A stretch of DNA of 64,000 nucleotides, from contig CM055104.1 in the NCBI GenBank assembly GCA_029204225.1, positions 21,113,761 through 21,177,760 of the forward strand. The letters run 5' to 3'. Under the pieces are notes generated by a model that was not told the origin of the DNA, did no database searches, and saw only the letters and a program-made list of their open reading frames with translations. This document shows positions 13,596 to 23,245 of this stretch, piece after piece. The stretch is from Diphasiastrum complanatum. Taxonomy: Eukaryota > Streptophyta > Lycopodiopsida > Lycopodiales > Lycopodiaceae. The number at the start of each line of letters is the position of its first letter. The first letter of the stretch is position 1. A program made the translations under genes and the position numbers.

Positions 13596-14202
13596 GAAGA
13601 GGGAGTGTGAAAAATATCAACTAGTTTAGTTTAGTCAAGTTGAATTTATTTGACAATTTTGAGACCACTATGCATTCTAAACTTAGAGATAGGCTTTATA
13701 AAGTTAATAAGGCCTAAGAATAGTGGATTTACTATTTTTGACAACTTAGCAAGTTGATAAGGTCGAATTTGGACCTACTCTAATTGGTTAGTAGAGATGC
13801 ATTGAATCTAGTCATGTTAGATCTAGGGTTTGGAAGAGATCTAGAACCTTCCATAAGTTGATAAGCTTGAGTAAGAGCATCCAAATAGGGCAAGAGGCTA
13901 TTATAAACAGGTATACAAGTGTGGTAGAAATTTATCTCTCTCTTTCTTCTCTCATTCATTTTTATGGAAGATAACTCTTTGGGTTTTACATCCATTTTTT
14001 GCATATTTGTGATGATATAGTGAATTCTTGTATATAGAATGCTATTTTTTCTTATATGTATGAGTTCTCACGTGTGAGTATTGTTGTAGTACATCCATTG
14101 TACTGAATGGAACAATAAATTATTATACCTAAGTGTTTATGACAGATTCTTATTGAGTTCTCATCTTCTATGTGTAGTTGATGCATGATTTCTATATTTG
14201 TA
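13596..14202 (+). mobile_element. 3' LTR with polypurine tract (K-like family), solo or truncated
   Basis: A polypurine tract GAAGAGGGAG (13596-13605) is followed by an LTR start TGTGAAAAATATCAACTAG. The K element LTR starts the same way (TGTGAAAGATTCAACTAG on the minus strand near 62145) after an identical purine tract. The LTR has a TATAAA box near 13905 and a CTCACGTGTGAG palindrome near 14072, and ends about 14202 (about 597 bp, against 567 bp for K). No coding body precedes it, so it is a truncated element. Confidence 0.65.
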
Positions 14203-14499
14203 ATGACGCTAGATGTGCTCTCCTACTAAGCCACAAATCAAAGGACATAATTAGGTCTTTAAGATCTAATTTTCTTCAAGTGCTATGCTCATCATAGATA
14301 TCTTTTTTTGTTATATTTGTCAAAGTTTTTTATAAATTGTCAAAGTTCTATGCTTATCATGGAATTATTAAGTTAATTTTATTTTTTATTCTAATACTTT
14401 GCATAATTTTTTTAGGTTTGGGCCCTTGTTGACAAATTTTTTAATAAATGAGAAAATTTTCAAATAAAATGCCAACCAACGCAAGGAGCCTCAAAATTC

Positions 14500-15208
14500 A
14501 AAAGAAAAATAACTTCTTCCACTCAAACATTGAAACCCATTCCTATTGAAATGGACATCCGAGTGGAAGAATATGCAAGAGATTAATTCAACAAAATTAA
14601 TCATAAGTGTTCTCTCAAGGGTTGTTGATGGACAGCTCTCCCTTGCAAAAATGGGAAGAGGATTTCAGAGGTGATTTATATTTTAGAGAATATCTTTTTT
14701 TTTTTACTTTTTTTATTCATCCTTTTAATCTAAAAGTAGATTCTAACATAGGTACTTTATATTCTGTAGGCACAAACTATTCATGAAAGTTCAATCAGCA
14801 CTTGTGACAAGATTGAACTGTCAGGATTTTCAGGAGTGCCAAAGGCTTTATCCTTTGAGTAACAAAAATGAGACATTAACTCCCTTTTTGATATTATTTA
14901 GAGACATGGTATTTATTTTATCCATGCTTATCATAAGTATTTAAGAGTTGTATTCTATTAGTTAAGTCTTTAATTTTGTTTATTCTATGCTAAACATATT
15001 TCATTCTTTTGCAGATTGCACACGATGAGACTATTGTGGAGGAGGACCAAACAGAGACCTACCTCCTCAAAAAAGTCGATGATCTGTCATGTTTTTACAA
15101 GGTGATTGCAAAGAAATCATCAATTTTTTAAAGAAAAGATTCTACACGTTGTGTATTCTAGACATCCCATATAAATTCCAGATGAAAGAATTATTAAATG
15201 GCTATCCA
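14500..15208 (+). other. Possible exon relics of an unidentified gene (weak)
   Basis: Short high-complexity segments in AT-rich sequence have splice-like edges: about 14575-14668 before a GTGATT donor, about 14770-14862 after TGTAG, and about 15014-15100 after TTTGCAG. They read as open peptides in + frames, but I recognise no family. They may be fragments of a host gene or chance. Confidence 0.2.
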
Positions 15209-15254
15209 TGTCAGAAATTATTCCGATCCCTTATACATGACATGGACATAATAA
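15209..15254 (-). pseudogene. Ty3/gypsy integrase tail relic
   Basis: It matches the end of the gypsy fragment at about 1193-1230 (shared GACATGGACATAA, and TTATTCC with CCCTTATACA). The minus translation gives the same MSMSCIR ending. Only about 45 bp survive before the neighbouring LTR. Confidence 0.55.
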
Positions 15255-16018
15255 ATTGGGTGTTAGATTATATTGATCTAACAATCTACACAAGATCAGC
15301 ATTACATCAAGAAATCTAACAAGAACAATTAATAATGATCAAAACTTTGCCTTGTTGGTTTCACACTTGTGAAAACCTTTCAATGTATGGACAACCAACA
15401 TAGAATGAAACACACTAAGCTTAGAAACCAATAAATGCATAAAAACACAAGATAAATAGAGAGATAACTCAATAAATACTCCAAAATCAAGATTTAGCAT
15501 GTTTGTTAATTATGGCCAAATGAGCCACTATATATACACAAGAGCTGATGCTTATTCAGCTGATTTGGCACTTGTGAGAGTGCCTACTCATCAAAGGATC
15601 CACCAATAATCATCAATATGACACATGGACCAAGTTTCCTAACTTAAAGCCATCTCCCTTGATTTTAGACAATTTTCCTAATTTATAGGGACTTGCACAA
15701 ATATCTACTACAAGTTGAATCTAGCCTACTACTGATGTTTACACACGTGTGAGCAGTCCTTGGCATGTGGGAGATCACTCCTACCATGTGAAATAGCAAT
15801 TCCTACCAACAAATTGATGCCAAGTGGCACATAGCTAGAAAACTAGATTTTTGGCCATTTTAACCACTAGATCTCAATTAAATGAGATGTACAGCTTATA
15901 TGATCTATCTAAGTAATAAATACATTTAATTCACATGTGAGAACAGGCTCCACACATGTGTAAATATAATACATACATAGATTTCGTCTGGATCAAGCAT
16001 GATTTTGGCATTTGCACA
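15255..16018 (-). mobile_element. E-like LTR, solo, slightly truncated
   Basis: On the minus strand it starts TGTGCAAATGCCAAAATCAT and follows element E's LTR (35331-36162) through TGGAGCCTGTT, TCTAGTGG, ACTAGTTTTCTAG, CTCACACGTGTG and TTGGCCATAAT. It breaks off near 15255, before the usual CA end. It is about 760 bp and diverged. No internal region is attached; the right flank is the captured-gene-like fragment described next. Confidence 0.7.
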
Positions 16019-16140
16019 GTTTCATCATATCTTGACAATTTGCACACATTCACATGAAATTGCTCAAACATGAGATAGAACTAATAAAGTCAACTTGAAC
16101 AACACTTCCTTGCTACTCACTTGACTCTTCAAACACCAAT
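16019..16140 (-). pseudogene. Degenerate copy of the non-copia insert found in element K
   Basis: The minus strand aligns with 62870-62995, including GCTCAAACATGAGATAGAAC and TTGAACAACACTTCCTTGCT in plus orientation. The corresponding frame gives ARKCCSS and FYLMFEQFHVNVCKLSR, with stops between them. This shows the K insert is a dispersed sequence. The gene family is unidentified. Confidence 0.7.
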
Positions 16141-16660
16141 ACGAAATCTTTTGAAATGGGTCAAAATCCTAAAAAAGAGTAACAATTATTCAGTTTTTGA
16201 AATTTTGCCCCAGAACATGTTTTTTCACAAAAAATTTCCGAAAACCACACAAAAAATTTGTATAAAAATATCCATTTCGATGAAAAAAATCAATACACCA
16301 TGTCCAAAAAATTAAATTTTTTAATAAAATCTAAAAAATTGAAAATGTTCACGTGAACAAAATTACAAAATACATATGGTGTTTTAATAGTCTAAATTGA
16401 TTTTTATGAAAATAACTTGCATAATATATTTGATGTTAATTACGTTAAATCTATAAATTTTGAAAACACTGAATTTTATTTTATTTTTACAATTCAAATT
16501 CCAAGGAATTCGCACTAACTCCTCTCAACTCAGTGCTTGAAATATTATTAAGACTCTCATTTTCAGTTGATGAAGTTGACAGCTCATCTTCTTCATTAGA
16601 GTCTATCCCAAATATGCATACGAGTTTGTATCCAATGTGACAAAAAAAAATTGTGTTGTG
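16141..16660. other. AT-rich, unassigned
   Basis: No domain, LTR end or repeat recognised. Confidence 0.35.
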
Positions 16661-17400
16661 GCTTTGTTACATTTATGAGCATAAGTCCTCAACTATCCTT
16701 AGTTTTTTTGTTTTTTTATTTTATGATTTTTTTTTATTTTTGATTTTTTTTTTAATTCTCTAGTATTTTTTTAATATTTAATATTTTTTAGTTTTTTCAT
16801 TTTAAAATTTTATAGGTTTTTGGTTTTAAAATTTTTTAATTTTAAATTTTTTGACTTTTTAAAATTTTTAATGATAATATCTTATTCTTTTGATAAAATT
16901 GTCGTCGTCGACAAAGTTGGCACCAAAGCGTAGCTATGTTCAACATTTCTGTGCTTAGCACAAAAATGTTGAACATAGAAACGCTTTGTCAACAAGAGTA
17001 ACAAAGGCTCATTCTAAGACTTATGCTGAGCATAGGTCCTCTCTTTGGGCCTTCGTTGCTCTTGTCGACAAAACGTAACTATGTTCAACATTTCTGTGCT
17101 TAGCCTGTCGACAAAACGTAGCTATGTTCAACATTTATGTGCTTAGCTTGTCGACAAACCGCAGCTATGTTCAACATTTCCGTGCTAAGCAATAAAAATT
17201 TTAAAAATCAGTAAATTAAAAAAAAAATAAAAAATCAAAATATTTAAAAATTTAAAAATCTAATATCAAAAATTTTAAATTTTAAATATCAAAATTTTAA
17301 AATTTTAAAATAAAATTTAAAAAATAAAATAAAATAAAACTATAATATTATAATATTAGATATCAAATTAAAAATATAACTAGAAATCAAAACATAAGAG
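16661..17400. repeat. Foldback-type element with T-rich and A-rich arms and internal repeats
   Basis: A T-rich left arm (about 16690-16880) faces an A-rich right arm (about 17190-17345) of complementary composition. Between them a unit of about 47 bp, containing GCTATGTTCAACATTTCTGT, occurs about four times in direct orientation (starting near 16930, 17075, 17118 and 17160) and once inverted (about 16960-16992). The first direct and the inverted copy form a long near-perfect hairpin. GTCAACAAGAGTAAC at about 16987 is inverted as GTTGCTCTTGTCGAC near 17068. No coding capacity is seen. It could be a MITE/foldback transposon or a small-RNA-producing hairpin. Confidence 0.6.
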
Positions 17401-17582
17401 CAATTTGATAATTCACAAAATATGGAGAGTGTCTTACCAATAAATTTTTTTTGTAGATTGGGTTCAAAAAAGAATAAGCAAACTGTAAAAGTAACAAAAA
17501 TGAAGTGGTGCGATGATTTGAATGAAGTTCAACTTGAAAATCTTGTTGCACTTCTAGCTTCAGAAAATAACTACTCAAGATC

Positions 17583-17670
17583 AGGCGGTGGCTCCATCAG
17601 ATACAAATGTAGTTACTCATAATCAGACGATGACTCCAAAAGATACAAATGTAGTTACTCAGGGGTTCCA
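17583..17670. repeat. Two-copy tandem repeat (~43 bp)
   Basis: The phrase AGATACAAATGTAGTTACTC occurs twice, at about 17600 and 17641, each preceded by a similar GATGGCTCC/GATGACTCC-type lead-in. Confidence 0.7.
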
Positions 17671-18059
17671 ATATATATTAATTGTAGAAGGCCTACTAGT
17701 TTTGATCCAAATGATCTGGTTGAAAAAAATTTATTGCACTGTAAAAATATTTATCAAAATTATGTATGTGGACATTTTTACTTTTTTTCAAAACATGATT
17801 TTAACAATGATTGTCTCTTGAAAATGATTTCTAAATATTTTTGTGTTATTTAAGTTTATTAATACAACCTCAAACAAACAAACAAAAAACAAAACAAACA
17901 GAAATCAAGCACCAACCTCAAACAATAATCTTCAAACATTGACCTTGAAGCACCCTCAAGCACTGATCTTCAAGCCCTCAAGCACTGGTCTTCAATCGCC
18001 CTCAATCGCTCAAAGACGTTCAAACCTGCAAAAAACAAAGTGAGAGAGAAGGCGTTGGA

Positions 18060-18470
18060 TCGCATGAATTCGAAGATTGAAACAGACGTCGGAATCCGAC
18101 GTCCTCCAAACACGTCGAAATCCGACGTCTATGCTCATTCAAACACGGACGAATGTGCTAGATGTTGTAGACAAGTTTTTTGGCTTGTCGACATGGACGT
18201 CGACGTCCACGTCAAATTACACATATTTTTTTTTTTAATCTATGACAGGTCACATCCATGTTTGCAAGTCGAAATCCAACATGTCGGATTTTAATGTGCC
18301 TTTAAAAAATTTGTTGCCACCCATATTTTCCAATCGTCGGACTCTGAATTTTGGATTTTTCACTGGGACGTCGGACTTCGACATGTCAGACTACGATGGA
18401 TTATGAAATTTTTGAGCATACGTCGGACGTCCACATCGAAATCTGTGCGATATGTTATTGTGTCGGTTGT
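18060..18470. repeat. Cluster of GACGTC / TCGGA-type short motifs
   Basis: At least ten copies of ACGTC, GTCGGA or their complements occur in about 400 bp, with self-complementary words such as GACGTCGGAATCCGACGTC (18085-18103) and GACGTCGACGTC. The surrounding sequence is ordinary AT-rich DNA. No coding function is seen. Confidence 0.6.
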
Positions 18471-18493
18471 CTGAAAATATCTAGATAAGGCTC

Positions 18494-18960
18494 TCAATAG
18501 GTAAGTAGCTGTTTCTCAACTGACACTGCATTTTTTGTTCCAGAATTGTGTAGTGATAGATCCTTCATCTTCCTTACAAAAGAAGTGAGATCTTTGTCGT
18601 CCCACTGCAGGTTCGTCAGCTGATCTTCCAGCATCATGATTTGACTGCGTGATTTTGTTTGAAATCTTGTGAGCAGTGTATCCCACATCTCCTTTGCTTT
18701 GGAGAGTGTAGCCAAGTCAAGTGTGAGACTATCCCCGATGGTGATGATAGCAAGGCTACTGCCTTGTCATTTTTCTCTCTCCATTCACGTAGCTCTTTGT
18801 CTGATATTGTAGGCATCTCCTCTGTGCCATCCACCCAAGGGAACAATCCTTTACCCTTTAGTATCAACGAGGTCTTCACTTTCCATGCTAGAAAGTTTTA
18901 TTCTGACGAATTCAAAATTGTACAAATCTTGGACTGTATGCTACTGATTGAAGCCATTGC
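18494..18960 (-). pseudogene. Ty1/copia element L: gag fragment
   Basis: Two overlapping minus frames give a UBN2-type gag: AWKVKTSLILKGKGLFPWVD, then ELREWREKNDKAVALL, then ATLSKAKEMWDTLL and SFVRKMKDLSLHNSG. A frame change near 18700 separates them. The copy ends at 18494, before the zinc knuckle. The PBS and 5' LTR lie immediately to the right. It resembles the gag of element I at 60.0-60.7 kb. Confidence 0.8.
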
Positions 18961-19056
18961 TTCTAAATTCGTGTTCACTTGTTGATGGTTGATTGTTTGA
19001 ATTCTTAGCCCCTTTGGATCTGATAGCCTTCAGCTATTTCAGACTTTGACAAGGTT

Positions 19057-19069
19057 GGCTCTGATATCA
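19057..19069 (-). promoter_or_regulatory. Primer binding site of element L
   Basis: The minus strand reads TGATATCAGAGCC, one base off the usual TGGTATCAGAGCC. It is followed across one base by the LTR end at 19071. Confidence 0.7.
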
Positions 19070-19070
19070 C

Positions 19071-20150
19071 TGATGAGAATGCAAGAAAGAAATGGACTCA
19101 GAAAGTGCACAAATTCTAGCCAGAACTCTGATGACAAACTAACAAAATCAAATCACGAACGATTCGCGAAACTTCTCGCGACACTCGAATTTTTTTGTCC
19201 AAGTTGGATCAATCAGGCCCTGTAATGCAACGAAACGAAACAAGACGAATTCTAAACAAAAACAAAACGAAGCGAAGTGAAGTGAAACTAACACTGACAT
19301 TGATTCATGCTGGAAGCACACAGATCGTGAAACGAAATGAAACAAAGCAAAATAATTCATGACAAGATCAATCACGCAATTAAGCTTTGTAACCAGACGA
19401 GACGAAACGAAACGAAACAGACGAAATGAAACGAAACAAAACGAAACCTAGATGAGCTCTGTAATTGATTTACCCTTGTGATCGCGAAGCGAGACGAGGC
19501 GAAACACGAAGCGAGACGAGGCGAAACACGAAGCGAAAGGATTCGCAATCAAGATCAGTTCGTCAGGAATTCAGATGTGATCGCTAGTCATTGTCGGATG
19601 TATCACTCTTACAATTCTTCAGAGTGTAGTCAAACACTATTGATCTGCGTTAACAAATTAATGTAGCATTCAACAAAAACAAACCAAAGTGCGGAATTAA
19701 ATGAACAAGTGACTTAGACACACGAATAGCAGCAGATGAATTCACATTCAAGATCATACAATCATATAGATTAATAAGGTGCACAACAGCTATAAAATCA
19801 TCTATTGATTTTTTTATTCTTCAAGCATTGTATGACAGATCCATGCAGTGCGTTGGCGTGAGAGAAATACAATTCTCTCATGAATTCGTGTCTCACTTAC
19901 TAACTTGTGGATCTACAGATCCTATGCAAAATTGTCTCGCATGCAGGCGGACTCGTATTCTATATTCTCGTCTTCTTGCTTCTTGTCTTGCTTACTAGCA
20001 TTAGACTTACTGCATTATGCATCAAACAGAAAGTATATAGTTGCATCGTGTAACTTCTAGATTAGAACAATTAAACATCTACAACTAATCACAAATTACA
20101 AGAATGGCAGATCAGCCATGATCTAGAGTACTCTTGCTGATGTCATGATA
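19071..20150 (-). mobile_element. Putative 5' LTR of element L (outer end uncertain)
   Basis: It begins next to the PBS with TGATGAGAATGC (minus: ...GCATTCTCATCA). It contains TTCGCGAA (19163), an extended GAAAC-rich tract and a polyA-signal-like area. The distal boundary near 20.1 kb is a guess, because no partner LTR is visible. Confidence 0.4.
19200..19545. repeat. Degenerate (CGAAA)n-type pentamer tract
   Basis: Three clusters (about 19225-19290, 19330-19350 and 19398-19446) of ACGAAACGAAAC-type words are followed at 19485-19540 by a repeat of AAGCGAGACGAGGCGAAACACG. The base composition is unlike the surrounding AT-rich DNA. Confidence 0.75.
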
Positions 20151-20228
20151 TCTGATCAGATATTTGTACCCCATGGTACTTGGCTAATCTTCTTGGTTGT
20201 TTGAGGAGCACGATTGATTTTGTGTTTT

Positions 20229-20251
20229 GTCGTGTCGTGTCGTGTCGTGTC
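20229..20251. repeat. (GTGTC)n short tandem repeat
   Basis: Four and a half copies of the pentamer in a row. Confidence 0.85.
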
Positions 20252-20339
20252 TTTTTGTCAAAGGTTCAAAATTGAAAGCTAGCAAAGCTTGGGCATTAGA
20301 AACAAAATGTTTCTTCACTCTTGATCTTCTTCTTGATTA

Positions 20340-21150
20340 TCAAAGTCATTGAAAAAAAAATTCTTTTCCAAATCCATTAGTTGCTTCCATTTCATGAAAA
20401 CCACCACCACTTTATAATATCATCTACATTATGATAAGAAGGTGAACCAAAACATGTGAGAAAAGCAAAGTTTGTACCTTCAACTTGCTTACCTTTCTCA
20501 TCATATGTAAGCCTAGATGGCTTGAGGATCTTTTTCGAATTTGACTTGGAGAGGCATCTCCACCATCACCATCAAAAGTGTTAGATTGATCAATATCAAC
20601 AACGTCAAGCTTATTCATATTTTCTTCTTCAAAGACAACATCCTTAGAAATGTGAACTTTTTTTCACTTGGGAATGTAAACCCTATAAGATCTTCTTACT
20701 TCAATATAGCCAACAAAGATTCTCTTCAAGAATCCAAAATATGAGTTGACATAACAAGTACTACCAAAGATCTTAAAATGCTCCATCCTTGGCTTCTTAC
20801 CAAAAAGAACCTCAAATGAACTCTTATCATCCAAGTCTTCATTTGAGTACCTATTTCAAAGAAAGTTAGCACACATCAAAGCTTCACCCCAAAATGACTT
20901 AGGTAGATTTGCATTCACCGTCATGGATTTAGCTCTTTCAAAAATATTGACCTTCCTTTCTTCCACTCCATGTAGAACTTTTGAGTATCTCCCCCTTGAT
21001 CCCATGTGCCACACAAACCTCTTTGAACTTTCCTCGACAATAGTCGGGTGAGTCGATAAATTGGACCCTTCGATAAGTCGGTCCAATTGGACTCCCTTGA
21101 CAAGTCAATAAAGTCATCCAAGTCGGGTCTTCGACATAGTCGGACTACCA
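20340..21150 (-). pseudogene. Ty1/copia element M: integrase fragment
   Basis: The minus strand reads FERAKSMTVNANLPKSFWGE and ALMCANFL (integrase C-terminal half), then, in other frames, EVLFGKKPRMEHFKIFGSTC, FVGYIEVRRSYRVYIPK, KKVHISKDVVFEEENMNKL and a Ser-rich tail ending near 20424. At least two frameshifts break it. A short insertion-like stretch rich in AGTCGG words replaces part of the region near 21050-21150. No RT, protease or LTR remains. Confidence 0.82.
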
Positions 21151-21359
21151 CTCTCTTGCCTATCTTTGGTAATAGATTATTTGTCCAGACTGTTCAACAA
21201 TGCATGCAAAATTGCAGCAACATGAATCGAACTATATTAACATGGGATTTAGGAGAGTAGATGAATAAATCCGACAAAGCCTCCATTTGTAGCCATGTTG
21301 CAATAATTTGATATTCTCTTTCAACATGCTCCAATGCACTTAGAGTTAGAATTAAAGTA

Positions 21360-21617
21360 GAATCACTATGTTACTGTACTGTGGGTCCTATAAGTAGATA
21401 AGGATCGGTTGGTCTCGCCACGAGGCAAGTCGACGGGACACGTGTCCCGACGACAACAACTTGGGTCATGCATGGGTTGCCTGAGTGAAGAACTATATGT
21501 ACAGTGTATTTTCATTTTGAGAAATATAGTTGCTACGTGAGCTTGGTGTGGATTGTGTTTTCTGTCTATGTTACTGTTTAGCATGATCTGTGTTCCTGTT
21601 CGAAGCAAATTCTAAGT
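21360..21617 (+). mobile_element. 3' part of the 5' LTR of element N
   Basis: It precedes a PBS on +. It holds a perfect palindrome GGGACACGTGTCCC at 21436-21449 and a TATATG stretch. The LTR start is not identifiable. Confidence 0.45.
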
Positions 21618-21630
21618 TGGTATCAGATCC
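21618..21630 (+). promoter_or_regulatory. Primer binding site of element N
   Basis: TGGTATCAGATCC, one base different from the usual initiator-Met-tRNA complement. Confidence 0.75.
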
Positions 21631-22938
21631 GTACAGGGAGTGTACACAGTACAGTGTCGCCATTGCAGAGAGCTTCGAGAGAAGAGCCTTCTGAGAGTTC
21701 GGGGTTTATGGCAGGTTGAAGACAGAAAGTAAAGCACTAGTGCACATATTCTAGCACACAGAAGTCTACTAAGCTTGAGACTGTGTGAGGATTCAGAGAC
21801 AAGAGTTGTCAACTGAATCAGAACCTTAGACAAACGGAATTTTGAAATTCCGAAGGGAGGCTACTTGGAGTTTGCAGTCAGTCTACATTCACACGGACAC
21901 CATTTTGAAAACAATTTGAAGCATCAGACTCCTAGCAGTTGGGCGACCTCAGAGAAGGAGGATTGGCCATTCAAAGAGCTGTAAACAGTCAGCCAAGCTC
22001 AGTATTTCCAAGAAAAACCCTGGCCTTGGGTTTGGAAGCACAAAAGTTTGGATCCTGAGCTATAGGAGACCATTTTATGAGCTATAAAAGCGTGTAGGAG
22101 GGCACCTTGGAGAGATTGATCAGTATGCAAAGGGTCGTGGACAACCGCAGGCAGTATAGAGCGCTAAATTGCTATTTATAGGTGTAGATAAACTCTAGCC
22201 ACCATAGCTTCAAGCAAGGAAGAGGAAAGCTTGGAGGAGAAGATCTCGTAGACCGGTCGCGAGCATTCGCGCACCCTCACCCGAGCGGGTGCTTAGTGCA
22301 TGAAGGGGTGTAGTGGCTAGAGGGCAGTGCATCATCGCTCCAAAAGAATCTCCTCTATCGGATTGTTATGAAGATGAATACAGATCGCGAGCAAAGTGGG
22401 CCATCGGATCTTGATAAGCCATTGGATCTCCTTAAATCCATGAAAAACTTTAATAGAAGGGGCTGAAGGGCATTTGGCCATTCAACTTCAATAAAAAATT
22501 TCAAGTTGAGATTGGAGTTGGGTCCCTTCACAAGTGAAAGATGAAGTTTCTTCAAGTTGAAGAAACGGTTCAAAAACTAGAAAAGTCCCTATTTTTGGGC
22601 CCCTTATCCATTTTGACCCAAACGAAAGGCCATAACCTCCAAAGAAGGGCACCCGGACTGTATTTGCAAGTACGATACCAAAAACCAGAGTGATTGCAAT
22701 GGAGAAAGTGATTGGAGCACGCCAAAAGTGATTTCACCATTCCATTGGACACGTAGTTGGGAGTTGGTGACAGAGTGCATTTCGGAAGGCGACGCCGATT
22801 TGGCTATCAATTTGGCAAAAAAACGGTGGGTGGCTTGGTAAGGAAAAAAGTGCAAGTCATTATTTTTTACTTATGACATCACAGTTGGCCTCGGCATACT
22901 GCTTTTAGCCTACGGTTGAAATTTTATGCAGTTTTGGG
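21631..22938 (+). mobile_element. Untranslated leader of element N
   Basis: About 1.3 kb between PBS and gag with no domain-bearing frame. A GC-rich hairpin (CACCCG-AG-CGGGTG) lies at 22278-22291. Confidence 0.6.
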
Positions 22939-23245
22939 ATGGCAAACATGGGAGAGTCCATTTTGAGTAAAAGCAGCAAATTGGACGAGATTTCCAACTA
23001 TGCAGTGTGGAAATTCAAAATGAAAAACATACTAATGGAGAAGGACATGTGGGATGTCGTCACAGATGATGAGAGAAGACCGCCAAATGAAGTGGACATC
23101 AAAGTGTTTGATAAGAAGGTGAGGAAAACTTTGACCTTCATCAACTTGTCAGTGAAAGATCACATCATTGACCACATTTGTGACGTTGTTACACCCAAAT
23201 AGGCATGGGATGTGCTAAAGGAGTAGTTCAAGATGTCAAATCCAT
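22939..23245 (+). pseudogene. Ty1/copia element N: gag start, truncated
   Basis: ATG at 22939 opens a copia gag (LDEISNYAVWKFKMKNILME, then VKDHIIDHICDVVTPK). An in-frame TAG replaces a codon at 23200, and the homologous frame then reads AWDVLKE to another stop. The element breaks off near 23245, where the minus-strand RNase H of element O begins, so the rest of N is missing or elsewhere. Confidence 0.8.

Noticed and set aside
16930-17190. CRISPR-like array of ~47-bp units
   Set aside because: Units are few, irregularly spaced, include an inverted copy, and lie in plant DNA; a foldback element fits better.
22278-22291. CACCCG-AG-CGGGTG hairpin as a terminator
   Set aside because: It lies in a retroelement leader of a eukaryotic genome without a U tract; there is no reason to call it a terminator.
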